64,000 nt of DNA from Streptomyces stelliscabiei. GTDB taxonomy: Bacteria; Actinomycetota; Actinomycetes; Streptomycetales; Streptomycetaceae. The notes under the pieces are model-generated. The model was not told the DNA's origin, did no database searches, and worked only from the letters and a program-made list of their open reading frames with translations. Each line of letters opens with the position of its first letter. Position 1 is the first letter of the stretch. This document shows positions 24,107 through 33,396 of the stretch, one piece after another. The translations under genes were made by a program, and so were the position numbers. The stretch covers positions 10,106,001-10,170,000 of the forward strand of contig NZ_JADBGF010000001.1 of the NCBI RefSeq assembly GCF_014873495.1, given 5' to 3'.

Positions 24107-24998
24107 AGGCACAGCCATCCAACTTCAGCTTGAGCTGGCCAGATGCAGGGTGAGTACGGCATGGACGAGGCTGGTGATGCGGGTGGTTGAGCAGCGGAGC
24201 TTGCGCAGGACTCGCCAGGTCTTGAGCGTGGCGATCGCCTGCTCGACGAGGGCTCGGATCTTCGCGTGGGACCGGTTGACGGCCTGCTGATTTGTGGAGA
24301 GGTTCTCCCAGCGGCCCCAATATGGGACGCGGAGCGTGCCTCCCGCCCCTCGGTAGCCCTTGTCGGCCCAACAGGTGATGCCGGCATCGGTGAGGACATC
24401 GACGATGCCGTGCTCACGAGCGGCCCGGACGTCATGGATCGCACCGGGCAGGGCCGGTGAGGCCCACAGCAGTCGGCCGGCCGGATCGGCAAGGATCTGC
24501 ACGTTCATCCCGTGCTTCTTGTGCTTGCCTGAGTAGAAGGGCCGGTCCGCGGCGATGCGATCGGTCGGGAGCAAGGTCCCGTCCAGCAGGACGAACGCTT
24601 TCGTCGATGCCGTGCGTGCCACCTCTGCAAGGCTCGGAGCGAGAGCTGCCAGGACCTCCACCGCCTCGGCGATGTACCGATAGGCGGTCGTGGTCCCGAT
24701 GCCGAACCCAGCCGCGAGCTGGGCATACGAGTGGCCGTTGCGGAGATGGGCGAGGGTGAGCAGGGCCTGCCGGCCCGGAGTCAGCCGCCGCCAGCGGGTG
24801 CCGATCTCCTCACGGCGTCGGCGGAGCTCGGTGGACAAGAAGCGCAGGGCAGAGCTGGACACGTCCAGCCCAGACGGGTAGCCAAGCACACGAAGCCTCT
24901 GGTGGGGCGAGGGAATCTTGGTCGTGAACCCGTCTACCAGGGGCTTCACCACGTTGTCAGCCCAACTACCGGACATCAGAAGCAGGTTGGAAAAGGCT
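24107..24998 (-). mobile_element. IS5-type insertion sequence with single-frame transposase
   Basis: Ends are marked by imperfect inverted repeats: CATCCAACTTCAG at about 24115 and, inverted, TTTTCCAACCTGCTTCTGA at about 24980-24996. One intact transposase gene is inside. A degraded relative lies 1.1 kb away at 22425. Exact boundaries and target duplication could not be fixed. Confidence 0.75.
24125..24889 (-). CDS. IS5-type transposase (HTH_Tnp_4 / DDE_Tnp_4)
   Basis: 254 residues from GTG 24889 (LGYPSGLDVSSSALRFLS follows), with AGAGG just upstream; the frame is open to 24976. The helix-turn-helix is RRLTPGRQALLTLAHLRNGH and YAQLAAGFGIGTTTAYRYIA. DDE residues are in FVLLDGTLLPTDRIAADRPF, CWADKGYRGAGGTLRVPYWG, and NRSHAKIRALVEQAIATLKT. 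All catalytic blocks are intact, so the element may be mobile. Confidence 0.88.
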   Translation of the reverse strand: MLGYPSGLDVSSSALRFLSTELRRRREEIGTRWRRLTPGRQALLTLAHLRNGHSYAQLAAGFGIGTTTAYRYIAEAVEVLAALAPSLAEVARTASTKAFVLLDGTLLPTDRIAADRPFYSGKHKKHGMNVQILADPAGRLLWASPALPGAIHDVRAAREHGIVDVLTDAGITCWADKGYRGAGGTLRVPYWGRWENLSTNQQAVNRSHAKIRALVEQAIATLKTWRVLRKLRCSTTRITSLVHAVLTLHLASSS

Positions 24999-25058
24999 CA
25001 ATGTCTGTTGGCGCCACAGAGATCACAACGTCGTACGCGCATCTGCGATGGTGGGCGG

Positions 25059-25713
25059 ATGAGCAAGGTGTGGCAAGGACACGTCATCGATGGCACGCGC
25101 TTCGTGGTCCCGGCGTCCGGTGTGACGCCCGAGGCACGTGCTGTGCGCGATCGGCGTGGGCCTGGATCCCGATGTCATCAGCCGGGTGGTCGAGGAGGCG
25201 GGCGCGGGGGACTTCACGCTCGACGAGTTCCAGCGGGAGCCTGACCCCCGGATACGTGAGGCGTTCGACGTCGCGGTGGCTTCCCGCCGGGCCACCGGCG
25301 TCGACGAGTTCGGCGACGACGACTGGGCCGCGGTGGACGCACACGACTCGGTCGCCTATGTCCTGTCACCGCCGGTCTCCCAGGTCGCCAGCCTCGATGT
25401 GTCCCGCCGGGCGCTGGCCGTCACCGCTGCCCTGCTGGCCAACGGAGCCACCGCGGTGAAGAACGAGTCCAGCGGGGTGGCCTGCGGTCGGGAGCGGTGG
25501 CTGGCCCTGGCGAGCGAGGCGGCGGCCGCCGGGACCGCGGACGACCTGGTCGGCGCCCTGGTCCGGGCGTGGGTCGTGCCGGTGATCCACGACGGGGAGG
25601 TCTCTTACAGCTGCGGCATGCACCGGACTGCGCGCGGATTTCACGCACGTCCAGTCCATAGATTTTCAGTTCTGACACGGACGAATTCAGAACCGGCTAT
25701 AAAAAAATCCTGA
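25059..25713 (+). pseudogene. Unknown protein, apparently frameshifted
   Basis: ATG 25059 opens SKVWQGHVIDGTRFVVPASG, which fits an N-terminus. Around 25137 coding character moves to another frame that continues for 190 residues (CAIGVGLDPDVISRVVEEAG, FTLDEFQREPDPRIREAFDV, AVDAHDSVAYVLSPPVSQVA, VVPVIHDGEVSYSCGMH). Base composition becomes AT-richer after 25620 and the last 30 residues look foreign, so the 3' end may also be lost. I do not recognise the family. A sequencing or real frameshift of one base would explain the break. Confidence 0.5.
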
Positions 25714-25776
25714 GCTGAAGCGCGATAGGTGTCACAAAGGCAGGTTTGTTGTCACCGAGGTCGGCGGCGCTCTCCT

Positions 25777-26220
25777 TTACCGAGAATCTTGACCGCCGAA
25801 CCCGGAGTCGTGTCCTCCAGCGGGCCGATGTAGTCGGCGCTCCGGAAGCCGTGTGATCGCGGCGCTCACTGCCAGCCCGAGCGTGACACCGACAGCGGAG
25901 GCAACGCTCTGCGCCCAGGCATCGTCGAGGGAGCCGGGCAGGACGGCGCTTGTGAGCCGGCTGGCACCCCACAGGACTGCTACCGCGGCCAGCGCGGCCG
26001 GCCAGCGGTGCCGTACCCCATCGATGATGTCGCCATAAAAGAGGAGCAGCAGCGCCATGCCGAAATCGTCGTCCCAGCCGAACGCGCTGAGACCGGCCCC
26101 GAAGGCGAGCGCGAACAGCCAGAGCCCCGCCAGTTGCCGGGCGAAAGTGGGCGGCTGTCGTCTTGCATCTCGCGGGGGCCGGAAGAACCGCGTGATGTGC
26201 TGGATAATCGCGTACTTCTG
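25777..26220 (-). CDS. Small membrane protein of unknown function
   Basis: About 147 residues from ATG 26220 (MQKYAIIQHITRFF). Four hydrophobic segments are visible: LAGLWLFALAFGAGLSAFGW, GMALLLLFYGDIIDGV, ALAAVAVLWGASRLTSAV and VASAVGVTLGLAVSAAI, then a basic tail. The D-D-D and DIIDG loops are the most distinctive. No family recognised. Confidence 0.6.
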   Translation of the reverse strand, partial: QKYAIIQHITRFFRPPRDARRQPPTFARQLAGLWLFALAFGAGLSAFGWDDDFGMALLLLFYGDIIDGVRHRWPAALAAVAVLWGASRLTSAVLPGSLDDAWAQSVASAVGVTLGLAVSAAITRLPERRLHRPAGGHDSGFGGQDSR

Positions 26221-26318
26221 CATGACTCGGTCCCGATCCCCCGGGGTAGCCGGCTTTTGCCGGCGCTCAGTATTGGGACGCACAGGAGCAGGCGACGGTT
26301 GTGGTGTAGTGACGCCGC

Positions 26319-26546
26319 ATGGAATGCGAGCGCGGCTACGACTTCGCCGCCGCTCTCGCCAAGCAAGGCGAGAACCCAGGATCCGGCATGGCGGACAACG
26401 TCTTTCTCTGGTGCCAGGACCGGCTGACGCCAGCAGCAGGCTTCACGGGCAAGGTCACTACGGCGATGATGCAGGGCTGCATCTGGGCATCCCAGCAGAG
26501 CTCCGCACCTCCGCCGGATGCGCCCAAGGCGGGTGCGTCAACTTAA
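26319..26546 (+). CDS. Small unknown protein next to ISL3 element
   Basis: 75 residues, MECERGYDFAAALAKQGENP, three cysteines, alanine- and serine-rich tail. The stop TAA lies 2 bases before the left end of the insertion element at 26548, so the natural C-terminus may have been altered by the insertion. Coding status uncertain. Confidence 0.4.
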   Translation: MECERGYDFAAALAKQGENPGSGMADNVFLWCQDRLTPAAGFTGKVTTAMMQGCIWASQQSSAPPPDAPKAGAST

Positions 26547-26547
26547 C

Positions 26548-28185
26548 GGCCCTGTCTCACATTCGGTGGTGACGGAGAGTTGTCAGGGTTGTTGACCTTC
26601 ATGTGATGGGTGTCAACGAGCTTGTGCAGACGGTGTTTTCGGGTCTGTCCCCACTGGTCATGGAGGATGTGGCCGACGAGGGTGAGCGGATCGTGGTGCG
26701 GGCCCGGACGCCGCTGGACACCGCGGTCTGCCCGGTGTGCGGGGCCTCGTCGGGACAGGTGCACGGCTATCACTGGCGGACGGTGGCCGACGTTCCGGTC
26801 GACGGGTGGTGGTCCGGGCGACGGGTGGTGGTCCGTGTGCGGGTGCGGCGTCCGGTGTGTCCCACGCAAGGCTGCCGCCACACCCTCCGCGAACAGGTGC
26901 CCGGGGTGCTGGAGCGATACCAGCGACGCACCGCTCGCCCGACCAGGCAGGTCAAGGCCGTGGTCAAAGAGTTGGCGGGCCGGGCGGGATCACCTTTGCC
27001 GGCGATACTCGCGGTGGGCCTGTCCCGTCACACGGCCCTGCGCACCCTGCTACGCATCCCGTTGCCCACCGGGCGGGTGCCCCGCGTGATCGGCGTCGAC
27101 GATTTCGCCCTGCGCCGGCGGCACCGCTATGCCACCGTGGTGATCGACGCCGAGACCCATGAGCGGATCGACGTACTGCCCGACCGCACCGCCGACACGC
27201 TGGAAGCCTGGCTGCGCGGGCATCCGGGCATCGAGGTCGTGTGCCGCGACGGCTCAGCCACCTACGCCGAGGCCATCCGCCGTGCTCTGCCTGACGCGGT
27301 GCAAGTCGGTGATCGCTGGCATTGATGGAAGAACCTGTGCGAAGCCGCCCTGAGCGAGGTGAAGGCACACAGTGCCTGCTGGGCCACCGTACTGGACGCG
27401 CCGATCTACGACGGGCCCGGCGCTCAGACCACCCTCGAACGCTGGCATCAGGTTCATGGCCTGCTCGACAAGGGCGTGGGCCTGCTCGATGCGCCCGCCG
27501 CCTGCAACTGGCCCTGAACACCGTCAAACGCCACGCCCGAGCCGACCGGCCCGAGCGCATGCTCCGCGTCCCCAAGTACCGCGCCAGCCTCGTCGACCCC
27601 TGCCGCGAGCATCTGCGCAAACGCCGGGCCGAAGATCCCGCCGTCCCCGTCCAGCACCTCTTCGAAGAGATCAAGACCCTCGGCTTCACGGGCTGCCTGA
27701 ACCTTCTGCACAAGTACATCAACCAGGGCCGCGCGGACGCCGACCGCAGCCACATCTCGCCATGCCGGCTCGCCCGGATGCTGCTGACCAGACCCGACAA
27801 CCTCAAGCGCGAGCAGCACGAGCTCCTGGTCAAGCTCACCGCCGCCTGCCCCGAGATGACCCAACTGGCCGCAGGCCCAGGAGACTTCGCCCCGCTCCTT
27901 ACGCAACACCCGACAACGCCGATGCGCTCACGCACTGGATCGCCCAAGTCCGAACAGCCGACCTGCCCCACCTCCACGCCTTCACCCGGGGCCTGGACCG
28001 GGACATCGACGCCGTGATCGCCGGGCTCACGCTTCCGTACAGCAACGGCCCCACCGAGGGCGTCAACACCAAGACCAAACGGATCGCGCGCCAGATGCAC
28101 GGACGAGCAGGCTTCACCCTGCTCCGGCACCGCATCCTCCTCGGATAACAGCACACTCCGTCACCACCGAATGTGAGACAGGGCC
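26548..28185 (+). mobile_element. ISL3-family insertion sequence, decayed
   Basis: 1638 bp bounded by near-perfect inverted repeats beginning GGCCCTGTCTCACATTCGGT at the left and its complement at 28158-28185. The flanking 8 bases (AACTTAAC left, GTTGATTA right) do not match, so no target duplication is visible. The transposase inside is broken at several points. Confidence 0.88.
26603..28148 (+). pseudogene. ISL3-family transposase, disrupted
   Basis: The first 240 codons are clean: zinc-ribbon-like CPVCGASSGQVHGYHWRTV, RRPVCPTQGCRHT, the HTH part and DDE domain start IGVDDFALRRRHRYATVVID, then VCRDGSATYAEAIRRALP and GDRWH. There a TGA (27322-27324) interrupts the normal RWHLW sequence. Later blocks (QHLFEEIKTLGFTGCLNLL, LPYSNGPTEGVNTKTKRIAR, LLRHRILLG) lie in two other frames, so at least two frameshifts follow the stop. 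Inactive in its own right. Confidence 0.85.
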
Positions 28186-28193
28186 GTTGATTA

Positions 28194-28540
28194 GACACTC
28201 CCCCTGCTTGCCGCGCGGGGAGACCCTGATCCACGGTTCGCCGTGTTTCTTGACGATCGCCACCCCGCCCATCGTGCCCTCCTCCAGCGCCTCCGCGCGC
28301 CTGACCTTCGCCCACACGCGGCCGCCTTGTAGGACGACCGGGGCGGCTTGGCCACGATTCCCTCAACGCCGGTGCTTTCGAGTGTCTTGAACCAGAGCAG
28401 GGCGGCGAGGCACAGGCGCGCCTGATGGTCGGCGCACGCGCTGTCGTGGCACCACACCAAGCCCGTGCCCGCACGCAGTGCTACCTCCCCGTCATGCCAA
28501 GAGACCCGTATAACCACGGAACCCGAAGCCGTCTGGTTCA
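28194..28540 (-). pseudogene. DNA-ligase-like scrap
   Basis: Minus-strand frames carry LWFKTLESTGVEGIVAKPPR then, shifted, RVWAKVRRAEALEEGTMGGV and a tail. EGIVAK followed by WxKVR resembles motifs of ATP-dependent DNA ligases, but the segments are short and the flanks do not confirm it. No intact gene between 28186 and the arabinofuranosidase at 28730; 28541-28729 contains its promoter region. Confidence 0.35.
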
Positions 28541-28629
28541 ATCTGCGATTTCGGCTGGCGAATCGTGCGAGAAATATTGACGCAGTTCACCGGAATCATA
28601 TGATCCAGTCGATCGACACTTCGACCCGT

Positions 28630-28645
28630 GTTTGACATATCGAAC
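28630..28645. promoter_or_regulatory. Operator-like repeat shared with the GH43 leader
   Basis: GTTTGACATATCGAAC, arms GTTYGA/TCGAAC separated by 4 bases, 85 bases upstream of the GH62 start. The same arrangement, GTTCGAAAAATCGAAC, occurs at 60885-60900 before the two GH43 genes. Confidence 0.65.
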
Positions 28646-28729
28646 ACGCTAGGGCCGCGCCCCGCCGGATTCCGGACAGCCTCTGACAGGCGAACCGGAA
28701 CCGCCAGCTTTAAGGATCACGAGGTTCGC

Positions 28730-30148
28730 ATGCACAGACGTAGATTCAGCCGCAAACACCCGTCTGCGGTGCTCGCCGCTACCGTTGCCGCCTTGGCTGC
28801 CCTGGCGGCGACGCTCCTCGCCAGTCCCGCTCAGGCGGCCACCAGTGGCGCGCTGCGCGGGGTCGCCTCGAGCCGGTGCCTCGATGTGTCGGGCGCCAGT
28901 CAGGCCGAGGGTACGAACGTGCAGATCTGGGACTGCCATGGCGGAACCAACCAGCAGTGGACGCTGACGGACGGCAATCAGCTGACCGTGTACGGCAACA
29001 AGTGCCTCGACGTTCCCGGTCACGCCACCGCGGCCGGCACCCGGCCGGTGATCTGGTCCTGCAACGGCGGCACGAACCAGCAGTGGCGGGTGAACGCCGA
29101 CGGCACGATCGTCGCCGTGGAGTCCGGGCTGTGCCTGGACGTCAGTGGGGGCGCCACGGCCAATGGCACGGCGGTGCAGCTGTGGAACTGCACCGGCGCC
29201 AACAACCAGAAGTGGACCGGCCTGTCCGGCACGACCAACTCGTGTCCTCTTCCGTCGACTTACCGGTGGACTTCGACGGGTCCGCTGGCGCAGCCGGCGA
29301 ACGGGTGGTACTCGCTGAAGGACTTCACCACCGTCACGTACAACGGCAAGCACCTGGTCTACGCGACGAACGCCACGGCAGACGGATGGCGCTCGATGAT
29401 GGTCAGTCCCTTCACGAACTGGTCCGACATGGCCGCGGCCGGCCAGACCCAGATGAGCCAGCTCGCGGTGGCGCCCAGACTGTTCTACTTCGCGCCCAAG
29501 AACACCTGGGTGCTGATCTCCAACGGGTGGGGTACCAACTGGCCCTTCACCTACCGCACGTCCAGTGACCCCACCAACCCCAACGGCTGGTCCGCGCCGC
29601 AGGCGCTGTTCACCGGCAGCCTCCCCGAAGGCGGCCCGATCGACCCGACCATCATCGGCGACGACCAGAACATGTACCTGTTCTTCGCCAATGACAAGGG
29701 CAGCATCTTCAAGTCGACCATGCCGATCGGGAACTTCCCGAGCAGCTTCGGCTCGTCGTACACGACGGTCATGAGCGACACGGAGGACAAACTGTTCGAG
29801 GCGGTGGAGGTCTACAAGGTCCAGGGCCAGAACCAGTACCTCATGATCGTCGAGGCGAAGGGTTCGAACGGGCGCTACTTCCGCTCGTTCACCGCCACCA
29901 GCCTGAACGGTCCGTGGACCGTGCAGGCCGGCAGCGAGAGCAGCCCCTTCGCGGGCAAGGCCAACAGCGGCGCCACCTGGACCAACGACATCAGCCACGG
30001 TGACCTGGTCCGCAACAACCCCGACCAGACCATGACCATCGACCCCTGCAACCTGCAGTTCCTCTACCAGGGCAGGGACCCCAACGCGAACGACCCCGAC
30101 TACCTGAAACTGCCGTACCGGCCGGGCCTGCTCACCCTGCAGCGCTGA
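28730..30148 (+). CDS. Secreted alpha-L-arabinofuranosidase: CBM13 lectin + GH62
   Basis: 472 residues from ATG 28730 (GAGG 6 bases upstream). A twin-basic signal peptide (MHRRRFSRKHP, hydrophobic core AATVAALAALAATLLA, cleavage after SPAQA) is followed by a ricin-type domain with three QxW repeats (NQQWTL, NQQWRV, NQKWTG; residues about 40-160). The GH62 domain runs from about 165 to the end, with catalytic regions SLKDFTTVTYNGKHLVYAT (base Asp), GGPIDPTIIGDDQNMYLFF (pKa Asp) and DKLFEAVEVYKVQGQ (acid Glu). It removes arabinose side chains from arabinoxylan or arabinan outside the cell. Single-gene unit with its own terminator. Confidence 0.95.
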   Translation: MHRRRFSRKHPSAVLAATVAALAALAATLLASPAQAATSGALRGVASSRCLDVSGASQAEGTNVQIWDCHGGTNQQWTLTDGNQLTVYGNKCLDVPGHATAAGTRPVIWSCNGGTNQQWRVNADGTIVAVESGLCLDVSGGATANGTAVQLWNCTGANNQKWTGLSGTTNSCPLPSTYRWTSTGPLAQPANGWYSLKDFTTVTYNGKHLVYATNATADGWRSMMVSPFTNWSDMAAAGQTQMSQLAVAPRLFYFAPKNTWVLISNGWGTNWPFTYRTSSDPTNPNGWSAPQALFTGSLPEGGPIDPTIIGDDQNMYLFFANDKGSIFKSTMPIGNFPSSFGSSYTTVMSDTEDKLFEAVEVYKVQGQNQYLMIVEAKGSNGRYFRSFTATSLNGPWTVQAGSESSPFAGKANSGATWTNDISHGDLVRNNPDQTMTIDPCNLQFLYQGRDPNANDPDYLKLPYRPGLLTLQR

Positions 30149-30248
30149 CCGCCCTGTCCCGGTGATCGCGACGCGGGGCGTCCCGACCGACGCGTGGACG
30201 AGCTGTCCAGGACGTGGCTGACCCACCCGCTGACCGACCCACCGCCTT

Positions 30249-30283
30249 GAGGAACCCCAGCCGCGCGTCGGCCGGGGTTCCTC
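30249..30283 (+). terminator. Hairpin terminator after GH62
   Basis: Ten-bp arms GAGGAACCCC (30249-30258) and GGGGTTCCTC (30274-30283), 100 bases after the stop codon. Confidence 0.75.
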
Positions 30284-30734
30284 CCTTCAGGCAGTCGCAC
30301 TTTCCCAGCAACCACAGGTACAGCGGCGACACCTACGAGGAGTGCACCGGCGCGCCACGCTGGCCGAACTGCGTGACGCACCTGGCACCATGACCCGCAG
30401 GCTCATCGGCCCCCTGCTCCGCTCCCTGGGATCCGGAGAACTCCTCGCCAAAACCCTGACGAACGAAGGATGAGCCTCGCTCCACAAGACGCCACGGGCC
30501 CCAGGGACCAGCCATGACGTTCCCAGGGCGCGGCTTGGCGGGGGCCCAGCGTCCGATGTCGCCGCGCCCCCGCCGTCACGCGGTGCGCTGTGGAGCGTCA
30601 GTCTTCCTCGCCCACTTCAGCCTCGCCCGGTGGAGGTTCCCGCCCATTTCGGCCCCACAACAACCGCCTACACCACTACGACCCACCGGCGCCCATACAG
30701 TCCAGTCCAGAACGCTGGGAACGGGGTGCCGAAA

Positions 30735-30912
30735 GGGGCTGTCGGTGGGGCGGGATCCGGGCCTGGATGGGGTGGTGGACTACTTCACCCTGTCCGGCGA
30801 CGAGACTGGCTGCTTACGAAACAAGGGCGGCGCCACCAGGCCGGGCTTCGCCGTCCATCTGAAATTTCGCGGCGCGACCTCGGAGGCGGTTCACGAGTTG
30901 CTTGGCACCTGA
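30735..30912 (+). pseudogene. Tn3-family transposase N-terminal scrap (DUF4158)
   Basis: The plus frame reads GLDGVVDYFTLSGDETGCLR then NKGGATRPGFAVHLKFRGAT and stops. This is the conserved start of Tn3 transposases (LVxHFTLxxDELxLLRxKxGATRLGFAxLLKF). Nothing else of Tn3 is nearby. The surrounding 30284-31280 holds no intact gene; 30380-30474 has a short open frame (MTRRLIGPLLRSLGSGELLA) I cannot assign. Confidence 0.65.
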
Positions 30913-31280
30913 TTCGCAGCTCGCTGACGGCTCCCCGACCGACGCCACCACTGGCTCCGGGCCCTTCACGCCGGAGAGCCCCGAGCCATGCCCGCAGTGG
31001 ACGACGGACAGAACGAGACCCCATCCATGACTTCGTTTCTGCGTTCCCTCGTGTCCACGCCAGTCGTAACAGCAGGGCGTGGCCCGGCCGGGCCAAGGAG
31101 TACGTCATGGCGAAGAACCAGTCCACTGGCGCGCAGAACGTCCGCAGTGCGAGCCGGAGCGCGCGCCTGGCATCGCCAACATTCTGCCCCCACCGCACAC
31201 CACCAACAGCAGCCACCAGGTGCCGGACTCGCCGCGTCAAAGCGGCATCTCCGCACCGCTGTTCCCGCGCGCCCGGTTCA

Positions 31281-31592
31281 TCAGAGGAGTATTCGATCGG
31301 AGCCGGTGTCTGCGAGGAGCCGTGCGGTCTGCGGGGACGGGTAGTGCAGTCGCAGGGACGTGTGGGTCTCGGCGGCGTGTCGCGACGCGTCGAGGAAGAC
31401 GCGCAGGCCGCTGGTGTCGCAGAGGCTGACGGTGGTCAGGTCGACGTCGATGGTGGTGATGCCGTCATACAGGCACCGCTCCAGGGCGGTCCGCACCTGG
31501 GATGCGGTGACCGGGTCGATCTCGCCGGCCAGGGTGATGAGTGCGCGTGTGCCCCGGTCGTGCCGGTAGATGTTCAGCTGCGGAAGGGTCAT
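31281..31592 (-). CDS. STAS-domain anti-sigma-factor antagonist
   Basis: 103 residues from ATG 31592 (MTLPQLNIYRHDRGTRALIT). STAS fold features: LAGEIDPVTASQVRTALERC and the phospho-acceptor loop VDLTTVSLCDTSGLRVFLDA, where the Ser of DTSG is the usual kinase target. It probably takes part in a partner-switching cascade controlling a sigma factor. No cognate kinase is in the window; the neighbouring DUF5994 genes may be stress-regulated outputs. The longer frame to 31664 is not needed. Confidence 0.88.
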   Translation of the reverse strand: MTLPQLNIYRHDRGTRALITLAGEIDPVTASQVRTALERCLYDGITTIDVDLTTVSLCDTSGLRVFLDASRHAAETHTSLRLHYPSPQTARLLADTGSDRILL

Positions 31593-31660
31593 GATGCCTC
31601 GGTTCGTGGGCCCCGGCCGCCACTTGCGGGTTCGATGGCTTGGTGACGGAAACCGGCTGG

Positions 31661-31936
31661 TCACCTGTGGTGAGTGGTACGGCTGCGTGGGCGGCGCGGC
31701 GGGAAGCGGCCACGGCCCCCGTCGCGGTGGTCCCGTCGCTCGCCGGAGGTCGGCGACTGGGACCGGCCGGGTTCCACCGGAGGTAGCGGCGTGCCGTGTC
31801 CGCGGCGGCCCGGCAGGGGGGCGCTGTAGCGGTGCACGGCGATTCTTTCGGCGTGCTCAATGTTGAGCCGGTGGATCAGGTATGCCCCCGCTGCGATGAG
31901 GACGATGAAGGCGGCGGCCGTCAGGAAGACGTTCAT
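31661..31936 (-). CDS. Small single-pass membrane protein
   Basis: About 91 residues. N-terminal membrane segment MNVFLTAAAFIVLIAAGAYL, then a charged HRLNIEHAERIAVHRYSAP and a basic, proline-rich tail. It lies 11 bases downstream of the DUF5994 gene on the same strand and 68 bases before the STAS gene, so the three probably form an operon. Function unknown. Confidence 0.65.
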   Translation of the reverse strand: MNVFLTAAAFIVLIAAGAYLIHRLNIEHAERIAVHRYSAPLPGRRGHGTPLPPVEPGRSQSPTSGERRDHRDGGRGRFPPRRPRSRTTHHR

Positions 31937-31946
31937 CACGGCCGCC

Positions 31947-32543
31947 TCACATACCGACGATCAGGCGGCTGGGCCGAGTGGCCCGACCGGGTTGGTGCGG
32001 GACGGCCCGGGACACCGCGGCGGCGCCGCCCTCGTATTCCCATGCCTCGTCCGGGTCCAGTGGCTCGTTGGTCGCGGCGACGCCGTGCTGGGCCTCGTCC
32101 GCAGCGATGAGCGCGCTCGCGGTCAGGGGCGGGGCGTCGGAGTGGGATGCGGCAGCCATCAGCCGGGCCGCCGGCGCCGCTGCGGTTTCGGGCGGGACGA
32201 TCAGCAGGTCCCAGCGAGCGGTGCCGTAGGAGAGCAGCAGCAGCTTGTGCGGGTCGATTTCCGGGGTGAACCAGCCGACCTTGACGTTGTGGCCGTCCAC
32301 GGGAACCTGGCGCGGGATGACCGGCCAGTACTTCGGATTGACGGCGATGCGCGTGATGCGGCCCCACAATGGGTCCAACATGTCGGTCAGCGCGGGCAGT
32401 TCACTCAGCAGGTCTCGGGAGCGGGGCCACCAGGCACCATCCAGGAGTCCGCGGGGGGCGCCGTCTGTCTTGAGGGCGAGACGCGAGGCCGGGGTCGCGA
32501 CAGGCTCGTGGTGCGGCAGGGTGGGGTGCAAGGTCGCCGGCAT
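31947..32543 (-). CDS. DUF5994 family protein (a)
   Basis: 198 residues. The DUF5994 core runs RLALKTDGAPRGLLDGAWWP, RSRDLLSELPALTDML, GRITRIAVNPKYWPVIPRQV, VKVGWFTPEIDPHKLLLLSY and ARWDLLIVPPETAA, followed by a variable acidic tail (DPDEAWEYEGG). The family is found in Streptomyces and has no known function. First of four copies within 5 kb; most like copy b (33397). Confidence 0.88.
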   Translation of the reverse strand: MPATLHPTLPHHEPVATPASRLALKTDGAPRGLLDGAWWPRSRDLLSELPALTDMLDPLWGRITRIAVNPKYWPVIPRQVPVDGHNVKVGWFTPEIDPHKLLLLSYGTARWDLLIVPPETAAAPAARLMAAASHSDAPPLTASALIAADEAQHGVAATNEPLDPDEAWEYEGGAAAVSRAVPHQPGRATRPSRLIVGM

Positions 32544-32690
32544 GATGCGGACCCGTCTCCGGGCCGCCTCTGCGGCGGCCCGGGTTTCATCCCTCGCCGA
32601 GAACGACCCGGCGTGGAAGCCGGTGTGCGAAATGCCCTCGGTACTGTCGACACTACTCCGCGCTCGGCCGCGACGCGGCGTAGTGGCCGC

Positions 32691-33038
32691 CTAGATATGG
32701 AGCAGTCTCTGGGTGATCTCCCGGTACTGCCTCAGTGCGTGTCGAAGTTCTTCGGACTGTGCGTCGGGGTTCTGGTCCTGCCAGCCGGCGCGCAGGAGGC
32801 GCCGTCGTTCCGCGAGGGCGTGCACGAGTTGGGCGGTGGCTTCGTCGTAGGCGTTCTCGGCCTCTTCCAGCGCCGCGAGCGGGGTGTCGGCGAAGGTGTT
32901 GAGGGCGTGCCGGAGGCGGTGGACGATCTTGTCCTGTTCGCCGGACGGGAGCAGCGGCTCCGGACTCGGGCTGCGGCGTCCGGCCGGGCCCGGAGTCTGG
33001 CCGGCGGGCTGCCGGGCGCGTGTCTGGTCGTACATCAT
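32691..33038 (-). CDS. Unknown helical protein coupled to CsbD-like gene
   Basis: 115 residues from ATGATG at 33038/33035, 8 bases behind GGAAG. A proline-rich N-terminus is followed by a strongly helical region (DKIVHRLRHALNTFADTPLA, ALEEAENAYDEATAQLVHAL, AERRRLLRAGWQ, EELRHALRQYREITQRLLHI) that could form a coiled coil. The start overlaps the stop of the CsbD-like gene (TGATG), implying coupled translation. No family recognised. Confidence 0.7.
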   Translation of the reverse strand: MMYDQTRARQPAGQTPGPAGRRSPSPEPLLPSGEQDKIVHRLRHALNTFADTPLAALEEAENAYDEATAQLVHALAERRRLLRAGWQDQNPDAQSEELRHALRQYREITQRLLHI

Positions 33039-33187
33039 CGGGGGCCACTTCCGTTCCGCCTGAAGGCGTCCTTGGTCTTCTCCCCGGCCTGTTTCAGGCT
33101 TCCGGAGACGCGGTCGTTCCTGCCTCGGTGTTGCAGTCGCCGGTTGCGGGTGCCCCGGCCGAGCTCTTGCGTGATCCTGCCCTTCAT
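33035..33187 (-). CDS. CsbD-like small stress protein
   Basis: 50 residues from ATG 33187: MKGRITQELGRGTRNRRLQH, then RNDRVSGSLKQAGEKTKDAF. The GRxTxNRxLQxxGRxDxxxGxLKQxGEKxKD pattern is the CsbD/YjbJ signature; these abundant hydrophilic proteins are induced by general stress in many bacteria. The frame stays open further upstream (SISSQAQ precedes the Met), so a longer form is possible. Overlaps the next gene by 4 bases. Confidence 0.75.
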   Translation of the reverse strand: MKGRITQELGRGTRNRRLQHRGRNDRVSGSLKQAGEKTKDAFRRNGSGPR

Positions 33188-33396
33188 CGTCTGTGCCTGG
33201 CTGCTGATGCTCCGTGCAACGGTCCTGGCGGGCCTCGCTGTTGTCCGGTGGGTGGGTTCTCGCGGGGACCGGGCGAGGCGGAAGGGCGGAATGCTTCGCC
33301 GTGCGTTCCGCAGGTGAATGTCCCGGCACCTTGCGGCCTTTCCGCCTCCGACGACGGTCCGTGTCAACGCGGTGGCCACGCGATCCGGCCCGCCTC

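Noticed and set aside
26540..28193. An 8-bp target duplication around the ISL3 element
   Set aside because: The flanks AACTTAAC and GTTGATTA do not match, directly or as a shifted repeat.
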